The notes: generated from the letters alone by a model not told the origin. A stretch of 64,000 bases of DNA from Pseudalkalibacillus hwajinpoensis (GCF_015234585.1 NZ_JADFCM010000001.1:620001-684000), one strand, 5' to 3'; shown: positions 18,037 to 25,975, counted from the stretch's first letter. Made by a program: numbers and translations.

Positions 18037-19200
18037 ATGAAAAAGGTCGCCATTGGCCAGGCCGGGGGACCTACGGCCGTCATTAATGCTACCCTCGCAG
18101 GGTTTGTGAAGGAAATCGAACGAGATCATGCCCTGCTTTTTATACAAAATGGTTATGAAGGACTTGCGCACGGAATGTATCTTGACGGAGATAGTGAGAT
18201 GCTTAGTCGCGTTCATCTACATCAGGATGTCCCGGGTGCGTGCCTTGGTTCTGGACGCTTTCCGTTAACAGATGAGCATATTGAAAATGGTGTGCGCTTG
18301 CTTCAGGCGCAGGGTGTCGAAGTGCTTGTTTTTATCGGTGGTAATGGAACGATGGAGGCGCTAGCCAAAGTAGAAGCCGAAGCGAGAAGGCAAAACGTTT
18401 CGCTTCAGGTTCTTGGACTCCCTAAAACGGTTGATAATGACCTTGGAGGGACGGATCATGCGCCAGGTTTTGGAAGCTCAGCACGATATGTCGCTCAGGC
18501 CACAAGAGATATGAGCCGGGATCTCGCGTCGATGCAGAACTTTGAAAAGGTCAGGGTTCTTGAAACGATGGGAAGAAATGCCGGCTGGCTTTCCGCAGCG
18601 TCAGGGCTATTACAAGAATATGAAGAAGAAGGGCCTCATTTTATCGCTATACCTGAGCGGCCTATAAAAAAAGAAGTCCTTCTTGAGAACGTAAATACGG
18701 CTTTGAACCGCTTTGGTTACGCAACAGTCGTTGTAAGTGAAGGTGTTTTATTTGGGAATAGTGGTCAGGTTGAGAGAGGAAATGTGGATGGGAGAGCCAT
18801 ACTCGGTGGCATTTCAAGTCAAGTGGCTCACTTTTTAAAAGATGAGCTAAGCGTTATGACAAGGGCTGAACTCCTAGGAATGAATCAGCGAAGCTTCTCC
18901 GCAGTCATATCAGATGTTGATCGAGAAGAAGCTTATACGGTTGGAAGAGTTGGCGCTGAATGGATTCGTGAAGGAAGATCAAACGTTATGGTTTCAATTC
19001 AAAGGAATGCTCATCATCGTTATTCAGTGAAAATGCTTCCGATTGAACTTGAAAAAGTTGTCGAAGCTGGTGAACGTGTGTTGCCTGATGCGTTCATTCA
19101 AAATAAGAAGACTTACTATGAATGGTTGAAGCCGCTCATTGGAGAAGATCTTGCGACGTATCCACCACCTATAAAGGGGTATGAGATCTATGTCGATTAA
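18037..19200 (+). CDS. PFK-family kinase, predicted sulfofructose 1-kinase
   Basis: PfkA-superfamily kinase of 387 residues, predicted to phosphorylate 6-deoxy-6-sulfofructose on C1. It starts MKKVAIGQAGGPTAVINATL; the nucleotide region reads GGNGTM at residues 101-106 and the catalytic loop PKTVDND at 129-135. Gly104 favours ATP use, whereas the PKT lysine and the Asn at 103 recall PPi-dependent enzymes of the GGNDS type. In E. coli sulfoglycolysis the kinase is PfkB-like YihV, so this is a different fold for the same step. It overlaps the regulator gene by 11 bp. An ordinary phosphofructokinase is the main alternative, but the operon context argues against it. Confidence 0.8.
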   Translation: MKKVAIGQAGGPTAVINATLAGFVKEIERDHALLFIQNGYEGLAHGMYLDGDSEMLSRVHLHQDVPGACLGSGRFPLTDEHIENGVRLLQAQGVEVLVFIGGNGTMEALAKVEAEARRQNVSLQVLGLPKTVDNDLGGTDHAPGFGSSARYVAQATRDMSRDLASMQNFEKVRVLETMGRNAGWLSAASGLLQEYEEEGPHFIAIPERPIKKEVLLENVNTALNRFGYATVVVSEGVLFGNSGQVERGNVDGRAILGGISSQVAHFLKDELSVMTRAELLGMNQRSFSAVISDVDREEAYTVGRVGAEWIREGRSNVMVSIQRNAHHRYSVKMLPIELEKVVEAGERVLPDAFIQNKKTYYEWLKPLIGEDLATYPPPIKGYEIYVD

Positions 19201-19921
19201 TCAGATTAATCCAAAGGGGGATGCTCTTTACCTCCAAATCAAAGATGTCCTTATTGAGCGCATTCAGACTGGTGCGTGGAAATCGAATACGCTCATTCCA
19301 ACAGAGCAAGCGCTCATCAAGGAATTCGGTGTGAGTCGAACAACAATTCGTCAGGCGATTACAATTCTCGTTCAGAATGGACTGCTTGAGAAAAAGCAGG
19401 GCCATGGGACCATCGTCAAGCCTCATCAATTGGTTGGGAATCTCGGTCAGCTGAAAGGTTTTGCGGAAGAAGTAATGGAAAAAGGTCAAGTTCCTTCGTC
19501 AAAGGTTATCCGAGCTGAATTCAAATATAACCTTTTCCATGAAAGTGAAATGCTTCAAGTGGCAGAGGGGTCACCTATTTTACTTGTAGAACGAATACGA
19601 TTTGCTGATGAGACGCCAGTTGCGCTTGAACGCACATGCTGGCCAGAATCGATTGGCAAGCTACTAATTCAACATGATTTAAATGAAGCGAAATACTATG
19701 AAATACTCGAAAACTATCAGATTTATTTAAACAAAGCACAGGAGCGAATTGCAGCGATTAATGCGACGTTGGACGAAGCGGATTCTTTGGCGATACGGCC
19801 GGGTGAAGCGCTACTGGAAATGACACGTCTCAGCTATGGATTGAATGACCATCTAATAGAATACACCAAAACGAAATACCGAAGTGATCAGTACCACTAC
19901 AATATAGAATTGAAGCGATAG
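19190..19921 (+). CDS. GntR-family regulator with UTRA domain (HutC subfamily)
   Basis: DNA-binding regulator of 243 residues. The N-terminal winged helix-turn-helix has LIPTEQALIKEFGVSRTTIR and QAITILVQNGLLEKKQGHGT; the C-terminal UTRA domain (about residues 90-235) binds small sugar or acid effectors. The ATG at 19181 is next to the ribosome binding site, while AAAGGGG is spaced 10 bp from the ATG at 19190, which overlaps the kinase stop. Likely ligands are SQ, sulfofructose or a phosphorylated intermediate, and likely sites are the palindromes at 12013 and 16641 (both inferred). Confidence 0.88.
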   Translation: MSINQINPKGDALYLQIKDVLIERIQTGAWKSNTLIPTEQALIKEFGVSRTTIRQAITILVQNGLLEKKQGHGTIVKPHQLVGNLGQLKGFAEEVMEKGQVPSSKVIRAEFKYNLFHESEMLQVAEGSPILLVERIRFADETPVALERTCWPESIGKLLIQHDLNEAKYYEILENYQIYLNKAQERIAAINATLDEADSLAIRPGEALLEMTRLSYGLNDHLIEYTKTKYRSDQYHYNIELKR

Positions 19922-19936
19922 AAGGGAGAAATGGTT

Positions 19937-20827
19937 ATGCCATTTATTAACGGAAAAACAATGCTGGATCATGCTTTTCAAAACGGATATGGGGTAGGTG
20001 CTTTTAGCGCCCATAATGCGGAAACAGTGCTAGCAATTTTTGAAGCAGCTGCTGAGGAAAAAGCACCAATTATGATTCAAGTTGGACAAAAGGTGATTCA
20101 AACGCTAGGCATGGAAGCATTAAAAGGTTTAATTGATACGTACGAAAAAGAATTTGATGTTCCTGTTGCGATTCATCTTGATCATAGTCGTCAGTTCGAA
20201 CAAACGATGCAAGCTGTTCAAATGGGCTTCCAATCCGTTATGTTCGATGGGTCAGGTTTATCGTTTGAAGAGAATACGGCGACAACGAGGAAAGTGGTCG
20301 ACATTGCAAGAGCACTTGGCATTGGTTCAGAAGGGGAGATTGGTAAAATCGGGGGAACGGAAGATGATATTACCGTTGATGAAAAGGACGCCCTTATTAC
20401 AACTACTGAAGAAGCTGTTGCTTTTGTAGAAGCGACAGATGTTGATTATCTCGCTGTATCAATTGGAACAGCACACGGTATTTATAAAGAAACGCCAAAT
20501 CTTCGGTTCGAACGATTGAAAGAAATTGTGGAGGCAGTCGAGCGCCCTGTCGTTCTACACGGCGGTTCAGATGTGCCAGATGAGCAAGTACAGCGCGCGA
20601 TCTCTCTAGGTATTGCGAAAATCAATGTTGATACTGAGCTACGTCAAGCCTTCACTAGAGGCGTGCAAGAAGCATTTGGCGAAAATCAAAATGACATTGT
20701 GCTCGCGAACTCACTTGGTCTTGGGCGTTTACGAATGAAGGAAAAAGTACAAGAAAAAATTCGCGTATTTGGAAGTCAAGGAAAAACAGAAGAACTTTTG
20801 TCAGAGAAAAAGGTCGTAACGTTATAA
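19937..20827 (+). CDS. Class II aldolase, predicted sulfofructose 1-phosphate aldolase
   Basis: Zinc-dependent aldolase of the FbaA/KbaY/GatY family, 296 residues. Zinc ligands and catalytic groups are visible in HLDHS (His80, Asp82, His83), SEGEIGKIGG, VSIGTAHG and VVLHGGSD. The usual GAFN near the N-terminus is GAFSAHNAE. It is predicted to cleave sulfofructose 1-phosphate to DHAP and 3-sulfolactaldehyde. E. coli uses the class I-like YihT for this step. The ATG at 19931 is only two bases from GGGAG; the ATG at 19937 (MPFINGKTML) is better spaced. A tagatose or fructose bisphosphate aldolase is the alternative without context. Confidence 0.85.
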   Translation: MPFINGKTMLDHAFQNGYGVGAFSAHNAETVLAIFEAAAEEKAPIMIQVGQKVIQTLGMEALKGLIDTYEKEFDVPVAIHLDHSRQFEQTMQAVQMGFQSVMFDGSGLSFEENTATTRKVVDIARALGIGSEGEIGKIGGTEDDITVDEKDALITTTEEAVAFVEATDVDYLAVSIGTAHGIYKETPNLRFERLKEIVEAVERPVVLHGGSDVPDEQVQRAISLGIAKINVDTELRQAFTRGVQEAFGENQNDIVLANSLGLGRLRMKEKVQEKIRVFGSQGKTEELLSEKKVVTL

Positions 20828-20847
20828 AAAGAGAGGATGATGTTAAG

Positions 20848-22281
20848 GTGACAACGCAAACTTCAGTACGAACGTACGGATTATACATTAACGGAGAATG
20901 GCGAGAAAAAACGACAACGGATGATGTGCTAAATAAATATACGCAAGAAGTAACGGCCAAAACGTCTGCCGCTGAAGAACAAGATGTAAAAGATGCGGTC
21001 CAAGCTGCCAAAGAAGCTTTGAAAACCTCTTTTTCTCCTTATGATCGATATACGGTACTTATTAAAGCAGCTGCAGTGCTCAGAGCTCGTCAAGATGAAC
21101 TAGGTGAAGTGCTGGCGAAAGAAGTTGGTAAGCCATTAGCCGAATGTAAGGGTGAAGTAGGAAGAGCTGCTTTAACTCTGGAAGTTTCAGCAGAGGAAGC
21201 CAAACGGATCCACGGCGAAGGAATCCCAGTGGAGTCAGCGCCAGGGTCTGAACAGCGTCAAGCTTATACGAGACGGTTTCCGATTGGTGTTGTCGCAGCG
21301 ATTACGCCGTTTAACGTGCCGCTAAATCTTGTTTGCCACAAAATTGGCCCAGCGCTAGCCGCCGGGAATAGCGTTGTACTAAAACCAGCTGAAGTTACGC
21401 CAGTTTGTGCGATTCTGTTAACAGAGATTATGGAAGAAGCAGGTCTTCCGGCAGGCCGCCTGAACCTTGTCACTGGGGACGGGGCTACGGTAGGTGAATG
21501 GCTTCTATCTAACCAGGACGTGAACATGTTTACATTTACGGGAAGCCCTCGCGTTGGTCAGCATATTCGCGAAAAAGCTGGTTTACGTAAAGTAGCGCTT
21601 GAGTTAGGAAATAACTCCGCAACAATTGTGCATCACGATGCAGATCTTGAAACAGCTGCTACTCAGTCCGCACAGAAAAGTTTTAATAACGCAGGCCAGG
21701 TTTGTATTTCTGTTCAACGCGTTTATGTTCATGAAGATGTTTATGAGCCGTTCCTTGCAAAAATGAAGGAAGTAACAGAAGGTCTTGTTTTAGGAGATCC
21801 AATGGATCAGGCAACCGATGTTGGGCCGATGATTGCTGAGCGTGAAGCCATTCGTGTAGAAAGTTGGGTGAACGAAGCGGTTGAGCAGGGAGCTACTGTT
21901 GAAACAGGCGGAGAAAGAAATGGCGTCTTCTACCAACCTACTATTCTTTCAAATGTAAATGATAATATGAAAGTATGTCGCCAGGAAGTTTTTGGACCAG
22001 TCGTTGCAGTAAGCACGTACGGTTCCACAGATGAAGTGATTGCGAGAGTGAATGATTCAGAATATGGCCTTCAAGCTGGCCTATTCACGAACGACCTAGC
22101 GTTTACGTTAAAAGCGATCAATGAGGTACATGTGGGTGGACTGATTGTTAACGATACGTCAGGTTATCGCGTTGACCATATGCCATATGGTGGTGTGAAG
22201 AAAAGCGGAACGGGAAAAGAAGGTCCACGCTATGCGATTGAAGAAATGACAGAAGAAAAAATTATCGTTTTTAACGGATAA
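20848..22281 (+). CDS. Aldehyde dehydrogenase, predicted sulfolactaldehyde dehydrogenase
   Basis: NAD(P)-dependent aldehyde dehydrogenase of 477 residues, predicted to oxidise 3-sulfolactaldehyde to 3-sulfolactate and yield NAD(P)H. Motifs: the NPFN-like ITPFNVPLN, the dinucleotide stretch FTGSPRVG, general base Glu252 (ALELGNNSA) and nucleophile Cys286 (AGQVCISVQR). The start is a GTG with GAGAGG upstream; nearby ATGs are out of frame. It lies 20 bp after the aldolase gene. The operon contains a dehydrogenase and no sulfolactaldehyde reductase, so sulfolactate rather than dihydroxypropanesulfonate is the expected end product. Confidence 0.85.
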   Translation: MTTQTSVRTYGLYINGEWREKTTTDDVLNKYTQEVTAKTSAAEEQDVKDAVQAAKEALKTSFSPYDRYTVLIKAAAVLRARQDELGEVLAKEVGKPLAECKGEVGRAALTLEVSAEEAKRIHGEGIPVESAPGSEQRQAYTRRFPIGVVAAITPFNVPLNLVCHKIGPALAAGNSVVLKPAEVTPVCAILLTEIMEEAGLPAGRLNLVTGDGATVGEWLLSNQDVNMFTFTGSPRVGQHIREKAGLRKVALELGNNSATIVHHDADLETAATQSAQKSFNNAGQVCISVQRVYVHEDVYEPFLAKMKEVTEGLVLGDPMDQATDVGPMIAEREAIRVESWVNEAVEQGATVETGGERNGVFYQPTILSNVNDNMKVCRQEVFGPVVAVSTYGSTDEVIARVNDSEYGLQAGLFTNDLAFTLKAINEVHVGGLIVNDTSGYRVDHMPYGGVKKSGTGKEGPRYAIEEMTEEKIIVFNG

Positions 22282-22286
22282 GCGAA

Positions 22287-22317
22287 GAAAGGGGGCTGAT
22301 TTTATCAGTTCCCTTTC
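22287..22317 (+). terminator. Intercistronic stem-loop between dehydrogenase and permease genes
   Basis: GAAAGGGGGCTGAT pairs with ATCAGTTCCCTTTC (14 bp including two G-U pairs) around a TTT loop. There is no strong U-run after it, so it probably attenuates or stabilises the transcript rather than ending it. The AEC gene follows with its own ribosome binding site. Confidence 0.5.
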
Positions 22318-22378
22318 ATCCTGTTTTATTCGTATTCCAGGGCACGCTATCCTTTTAAGAAGCTGAAGGAGAATGAAG

Positions 22379-23287
22379 ATGTCGATCATAACCATATTGC
22401 TGCCGATCTTCTTCGTATTTGGAGTCGGATATATTGCGCAACGTTTTCTTAACTTGGAGACAAGGGTGCTTTCAAACCTCGCTTTATATGTCCTCGTTCC
22501 GCTTCTCGTTTTTCGAACATTTTATGAGCAAGAAATTGATTCCTCCTATGGTTATTTGTCGATCTACATGCTTGGACTTTGCTTTGCGCTTATTGGGATC
22601 GTGAGCATTCTCTCAAAACTATATGGCTATACCGAATCAGAACGATGCGGATTGGTTTTATCGAGCGCGTTTATGAATAACGGAAATTACGGAACTCCGC
22701 TTGTTCTCTTTCTGTTTGGGGCAGTCGGGATGGAAACAGCGATTGTTTTAATGGTGTTGCAGCAACTGTTAATGAGCACACTTGGCGTATATTATGCCGC
22801 AAAGGGAAGTCCGGACCACGATGGGATAAAGGCAGCTTTAAAAGCTGTTAGGAAAATGCCGATGGTTTACGGCGCCATTGTCGGGCTGTTGTTTCAATGG
22901 TTACATCTTCCTTTGGGTACAATAAGTGATGGCGTGGATTTAATTGCGGATGCGGCTATTCCCGTTATTATGGCGACGCTTGGTATGCAGCTTGCGAACA
23001 TTCGTATTCGGGCGATTGACTGGCGCAAGCTATCAACGGCATTATCACTTAAGCTTATGGTTGCTCCGCTGATTGCCGCTGGCATTGTGCTTCTTATGCC
23101 TGTTGATCCATTAACAAAGCAAATTATGATAATAATGGCTGCTACCCCAACTGCCGCGAACACGACAATGTACGCGATTCAGTTTCATACTGAACCCCAA
23201 AACGTTTCAAGCGCAACGCTTGTTTCCACCGTGTCGAGCTTAGCGACGATGCCGGTGGTCATTTATTTAGCGACGACGTTTGTATAA
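22379..23287 (+). CDS. AEC-family permease, candidate sulfolactate exporter
   Basis: Ten-helix membrane protein of the auxin efflux carrier (AEC) family, 302 residues. Family hallmarks include SAFMNNGNYGTPLVLF in the middle, IPVIMATLGMQLA, and MAATPTAANTTMYAIQF near the C-terminus. AEC proteins carry organic anions such as malate. As the last gene of the operon, a role in exporting sulfolactate is the simplest inference; known sulfoglycolysis exporters are usually of the TauE/SafE type, so this would be an alternative. The ATG at 22373 abuts the AAGGAGA site, so the ATG at 22379 is preferred. Confidence 0.82.
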   Translation: MSIITILLPIFFVFGVGYIAQRFLNLETRVLSNLALYVLVPLLVFRTFYEQEIDSSYGYLSIYMLGLCFALIGIVSILSKLYGYTESERCGLVLSSAFMNNGNYGTPLVLFLFGAVGMETAIVLMVLQQLLMSTLGVYYAAKGSPDHDGIKAALKAVRKMPMVYGAIVGLLFQWLHLPLGTISDGVDLIADAAIPVIMATLGMQLANIRIRAIDWRKLSTALSLKLMVAPLIAAGIVLLMPVDPLTKQIMIIMAATPTAANTTMYAIQFHTEPQNVSSATLVSTVSSLATMPVVIYLATTFV

Positions 23288-23293
23288 AGTGGG

Positions 23294-23315
23294 GGGTCAG
23301 GCGCGAGCCTGACCC
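23294..23315. repeat. Dispersed palindrome, copy 3
   Basis: Arms GGGTCAGGC and GCCTGACCC around GCGA, with further imperfect pairing outwards (AGTGG...TCACT). It begins six bases after the AEC stop. TGTCCAC begins at 23341, 25 bp after the palindrome, and here forms the tip of the operon terminator. Confidence 0.85.
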
Positions 23316-23326
23316 TCACTACAAAC

Positions 23327-23372
23327 AAAAAAGGCGAAAGTGTCCACTCACAGCGGACACTTTCGCCTTTTT
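23327..23372. terminator. Terminator of the SQ operon
   Basis: GGCGAAAGTGTCC (23333-23345) pairs perfectly with GGACACTTTCGCC (23355-23367) around a nine-base loop. A-runs on the left and T-runs on the right make it usable from both directions. Confidence 0.9.
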
Positions 23373-23377
23373 GATCA

Positions 23378-23542
23378 TCAAATAAATGAAGCAATCAATA
23401 ATGCGAGAAAGATAAGCGAGATTAATCCAAGAAAGATCACGCCCATTTTGCGAATAGCAGGAGGGAAGCGATCGGTTAGCGGTACTCGTATAAGAAAAAT
23501 CATGATGGTAACTGATAGAATAAGAAGTAAAAAGTAACCCAA
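23378..23542 (-). CDS. Possible small two-helix membrane protein (54 residues)
   Basis: An open frame on the minus strand encodes MGYFLLLILSVTIMIFLIRV, a short polar loop (PLTDRFPPAIRK) and a second hydrophobic helix ending LLIASFI. The helix-loop-helix pattern with a basic loop looks like a genuine small membrane protein. The likely start is TTG 23542 with AGGTGG eight bases upstream; GTG 23551 is an alternative. It lies about 100 bp downstream of the alcohol dehydrogenase gene on the same strand. No homologue is recognised. Confidence 0.45.
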   Translation of the reverse strand: MGYFLLLILSVTIMIFLIRVPLTDRFPPAIRKMGVIFLGLISLIFLALLIASFI

Positions 23543-23547
23543 GTGTG

Positions 23548-23576
23548 ACACCACCTAATTCATTTTTAAGTGGTGT
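23548..23576. promoter_or_regulatory. Hairpin over the ribosome binding site of the small membrane ORF
   Basis: ACACCACCTAA and TTAAGTGGTGT form an 11-bp arm pair with one mismatch around a seven-base loop. On the minus strand the second arm contains the AGGTGG sequence of the 54-residue ORF, so folding would hide its start. Confidence 0.35.
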
Positions 23577-23600
23577 TCCCTATGAAAGGGGAAATCAATC

Positions 23601-23629
23601 ATAAAGCCCGCTGCGTAAGCAGGCTTTAT
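23601..23629. terminator. Hairpin downstream of the alcohol dehydrogenase gene
   Basis: ATAAAGCC pairs with GGCTTTAT, continued after one mismatch by GCT/AGC, around GCGTA. It lies just past the leftward alcohol dehydrogenase stop. There is no clear U-run on the minus strand, so termination is plausible but not certain. Confidence 0.45.
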
Positions 23630-23642
23630 AACTTAAATGACT

Positions 23643-24845
23643 TTATGGATGTTGAATAGTAGTAGGGGATGATTCAACAATTTCTCCCTTAAATGCTGAT
23701 TGATAGATCGCGCGAATATCATCCTCATGAAGAGGGAGAGGGCTTCTTGCAAGCAGTCTTTTTTGTTTCAGGCCATCTTCTGTTAAGGACTCCAGGGCGT
23801 TAGCTGGAATTTCGAATCCACCAAGAGTACTTGGGATGCCAACGTCTTGAACGAGTCTTTCTAGCATTCGTACGCACTCATACGAGGCTTCTTCTTCTGA
23901 AAGGAATTGTGAGTTACCGCCAAGTGCATTCAGAATATCTCCCATTCGTTTCGTACAACTTTTTCGAATATATCCCATCACGTAAGGAAGAAGAACGGCA
24001 TTGGAATCACCATGAGCGATATGAAATTGCCCGCCAAGAGGATAGGCAAGAGCATGAACTCCTGCTACGCCAGCATTAAAAAAGGCAAGGCCAGCGATAT
24101 AGCTTCCGTTACTCATATCGATTCGTGCTTCGCGGTCTTCTCCATCCGAAACAGCACGTCTGATCGAGCGACTAATTAACCTAATTGCTTGGAGAGCGAG
24201 GCCATCCGTTGTCGGGCTAGCGTTAATCGAGACATAAGCCTCAATCGCATGGGTAAGCGCATCGACACCGGTTGCTGCGGTCACTTTTGCTGGAACGGAA
24301 ACGGTTAACTCGGGATCAACGATGGCTGCATCAGCTAGAAGATAGTCGTGTGTGACGACATCTTTTGTGCTTTCGAGTGAAAGAACAGATATATTTGTAA
24401 CCTCTGACCCGGTACCGGCAGTTGTTGGAATTAATATTTTTGGCAAACCTTTATCGGTTATCTGTCTGCTTCCTGATAAGTTGAGGTAGTCAGAAACAGA
24501 ACCTTCATGTACTGACAGAACAGCTGTTAATTTCGCGAGATCTAGCGCACTTCCTCCTCCGAGTCCTATAACGAGGTCAAATGCATTTTCTTTCGTATAG
24601 TTGACGAGTCTTTCGCCGATGGCAAGCGGTGGCTCTGGCTGTATATCAGTATATATATCGACTGAATATCCGGCCTCTTTTAAAGGAATGCTGACGCGAT
24701 CTACGATACCGATATCATTTAATACAGGGTCAGTTACGACCAAAATTCGCTTTGCAGTATATTTTTTAACTTCAGGTAAGAGTTGTGCAAGTGATCCCCA
24801 ACCAGTGTAGCTTAGTGGGGTGAAGACGAGTTTGGAAAAAGTCAT
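23643..24845 (-). CDS. Iron-containing (group III) alcohol dehydrogenase, possible 4-hydroxybutyrate dehydrogenase
   Basis: NAD(P)-dependent, iron-containing alcohol dehydrogenase of 400 residues. The cofactor loop is GLGGGSALDLAK, followed by IPTTAGTGSEVT; metal ligands lie in ATGVDALTHAIEAY and GVHALAYPLGGQFHIAHGDSNA. It starts with AGGAGG upstream and follows the lactonase gene by 13 bp, so the two form one transcript. A lactonase plus iron alcohol dehydrogenase pair is the arrangement of the Agrobacterium blcBC genes (gamma-butyrolactone to 4-hydroxybutyrate to succinic semialdehyde). That assignment is inferred; other lactone or diol substrates are possible. Confidence 0.85.
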   Translation of the reverse strand: MTFSKLVFTPLSYTGWGSLAQLLPEVKKYTAKRILVVTDPVLNDIGIVDRVSIPLKEAGYSVDIYTDIQPEPPLAIGERLVNYTKENAFDLVIGLGGGSALDLAKLTAVLSVHEGSVSDYLNLSGSRQITDKGLPKILIPTTAGTGSEVTNISVLSLESTKDVVTHDYLLADAAIVDPELTVSVPAKVTAATGVDALTHAIEAYVSINASPTTDGLALQAIRLISRSIRRAVSDGEDREARIDMSNGSYIAGLAFFNAGVAGVHALAYPLGGQFHIAHGDSNAVLLPYVMGYIRKSCTKRMGDILNALGGNSQFLSEEEASYECVRMLERLVQDVGIPSTLGGFEIPANALESLTEDGLKQKRLLARSPLPLHEDDIRAIYQSAFKGEIVESSPTTIQHP

Positions 24846-24858
24846 TCAGATCCTCCTT

Positions 24859-25704
24859 TTATTCGTAGTAGCCTTCTGTTGATTTACGGAAATTATTAAA
24901 CTGGTTTGAGTCATGACCGAACCATACTTGACTATTCGTTTCCTTTGCGAGGCGTCGGATTTTTTCTACTGAAGCTGCGTAGCCGAGAGAATCATAGATA
25001 ATGCCAGGTGGTTTGATCGGTGGCCCAAAACTTTCGGCTGTATACACGGCATCTGAGGCGAGAATGATTCCACCGGTTTCCGGCATCTGAATATGCAGAC
25101 CAATCATTCCCCAGGCGTGTCCGCTCCCAAAATTTAATACTTTAATACCTTCTGCAAGTTGCACATTGTCTTCATTTCGCTTAATGGTTTGCCACTGAAG
25201 ATTGTTTTTAATCCATGCATCAATATCTCCCCAAATATAGGCGCCTTCTTTCTGATTACGCGCATAGGACTGAAGAGTTCCGTTCAATTCATCTTCATGA
25301 ACAATAATGGTAGCGTTCGTAAACATTTCAAGACATCCTGCATGGTCAAGATGGAGGTGAGAAGCGACAACGAATTTAATGTCTTCAGGACGTACATTCA
25401 GCTGCTCCAGCCGATTATGAAGGTAGCATTCCTCACTAGCTTTATAGGGGAAAGTTTGCTGTGTCGCTTCTGTCCAACGGCCTTCTGGTCCCATCGAATT
25501 TGGATTACAAGCTGTATCAAAAAGGATCTTGCCGGCCGGGTGATCGATTAGAACTGTGTAAATAGGGAATTCAACAAATTCAGTTTGGGCATTGGGATTC
25601 GTAATCGTAGCGGGATTGTGCATCGCAATCATCCAGTTTTTATCCATACTCATACGCCCATTATCCATTACGTACAATTTCGGGTGTTTGTTAATAATGT
25701 TCAT
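24859..25704 (-). CDS. MBL-fold lactonase (AttM/BlcC/AhlD type)
   Basis: Metallo-beta-lactamase-fold hydrolase of 281 residues that opens lactone rings using two zinc ions. The metal motif is SHLHLDHAG (HxHxDH), with further ligands in GSGHAWGMIGLH, LASDAVY and the C-terminal WFGHDSNQF. This set is typical of the AHL-lactonase and gamma-butyrolactonase group. It has no signal peptide. The start ATG is seven bases after AGGAGG. It is the first gene behind a sigma-54 promoter and is followed by an iron alcohol dehydrogenase, which favours a catabolic lactonase over a quorum-quenching role. Confidence 0.85.
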   Translation of the reverse strand: MNIINKHPKLYVMDNGRMSMDKNWMIAMHNPATITNPNAQTEFVEFPIYTVLIDHPAGKILFDTACNPNSMGPEGRWTEATQQTFPYKASEECYLHNRLEQLNVRPEDIKFVVASHLHLDHAGCLEMFTNATIIVHEDELNGTLQSYARNQKEGAYIWGDIDAWIKNNLQWQTIKRNEDNVQLAEGIKVLNFGSGHAWGMIGLHIQMPETGGIILASDAVYTAESFGPPIKPPGIIYDSLGYAASVEKIRRLAKETNSQVWFGHDSNQFNNFRKSTEGYYE

Positions 25705-25893
25705 TCATATTCCTCCTATTATGTTGGTTTTAATTGTGAAAAATTTCATTCAAGGCCTGAGACGCTAGCTTTTTAACGCTATGGGGTATTGAGACCATAC
25801 AGATGATCTTTGGAATACTTCTTTCTTAAGTAATGGTCCGGTGTGGGTGTGTTCAGATAGCACAGTTAGCTCTTTCCTTACGACTTTTAGTGA

Positions 25894-25909
25894 TGCAAGT
25901 TTGGTGCCA
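25894..25909 (-). promoter_or_regulatory. Sigma-54 (-24/-12) promoter of the lactonase operon
   Basis: Read on the minus strand, TGGCACCAAACTTGCA matches the sigma-54 consensus TGGCAC-N5-TTGCA at every defined base. It points toward the lactonase gene, leaving a leader of about 180 bases. The divergent gene encodes a sigma-54 activator with GAFTGA, which explains the promoter type. Confidence 0.88.
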
Positions 25910-25959
25910 ACTTTTAAAAGCTGACAATATAGCCTTTTTAGATAAATCAACAATTGTTA

Positions 25960-25975
25960 GGTGATTTTTTTCACC
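25960..25975. promoter_or_regulatory. Activator site 1, GGTGA-N6-TCACC
   Basis: Perfect inverted repeat GGTGA, six T, TCACC, located 51 bp upstream of the -24 element. It is the nearest of three sites with the same half-sites and spacing and probably binds the adjacent PAS-AAA+ activator. Confidence 0.7.

Noticed and set aside
23340..23537. 65-residue plus-strand ORF after the SQ operon
   Set aside because: It starts inside the terminator loop, has no ribosome binding site and is the antisense of the more convincing small membrane ORF.
24859..25704. Sulfogluconolactonase of an Entner-Doudoroff-type SQ pathway
   Set aside because: That enzyme belongs to the SMP-30 family as I recall it, no SQ dehydrogenase or sulfogluconate dehydratase is present, and this lactonase is under separate sigma-54 control.
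25765..25953. 62-residue minus-strand ORF in the lactonase leader
   Set aside because: Its start lies upstream of the sigma-54 promoter and would not be in the transcript; no ribosome binding site was seen.
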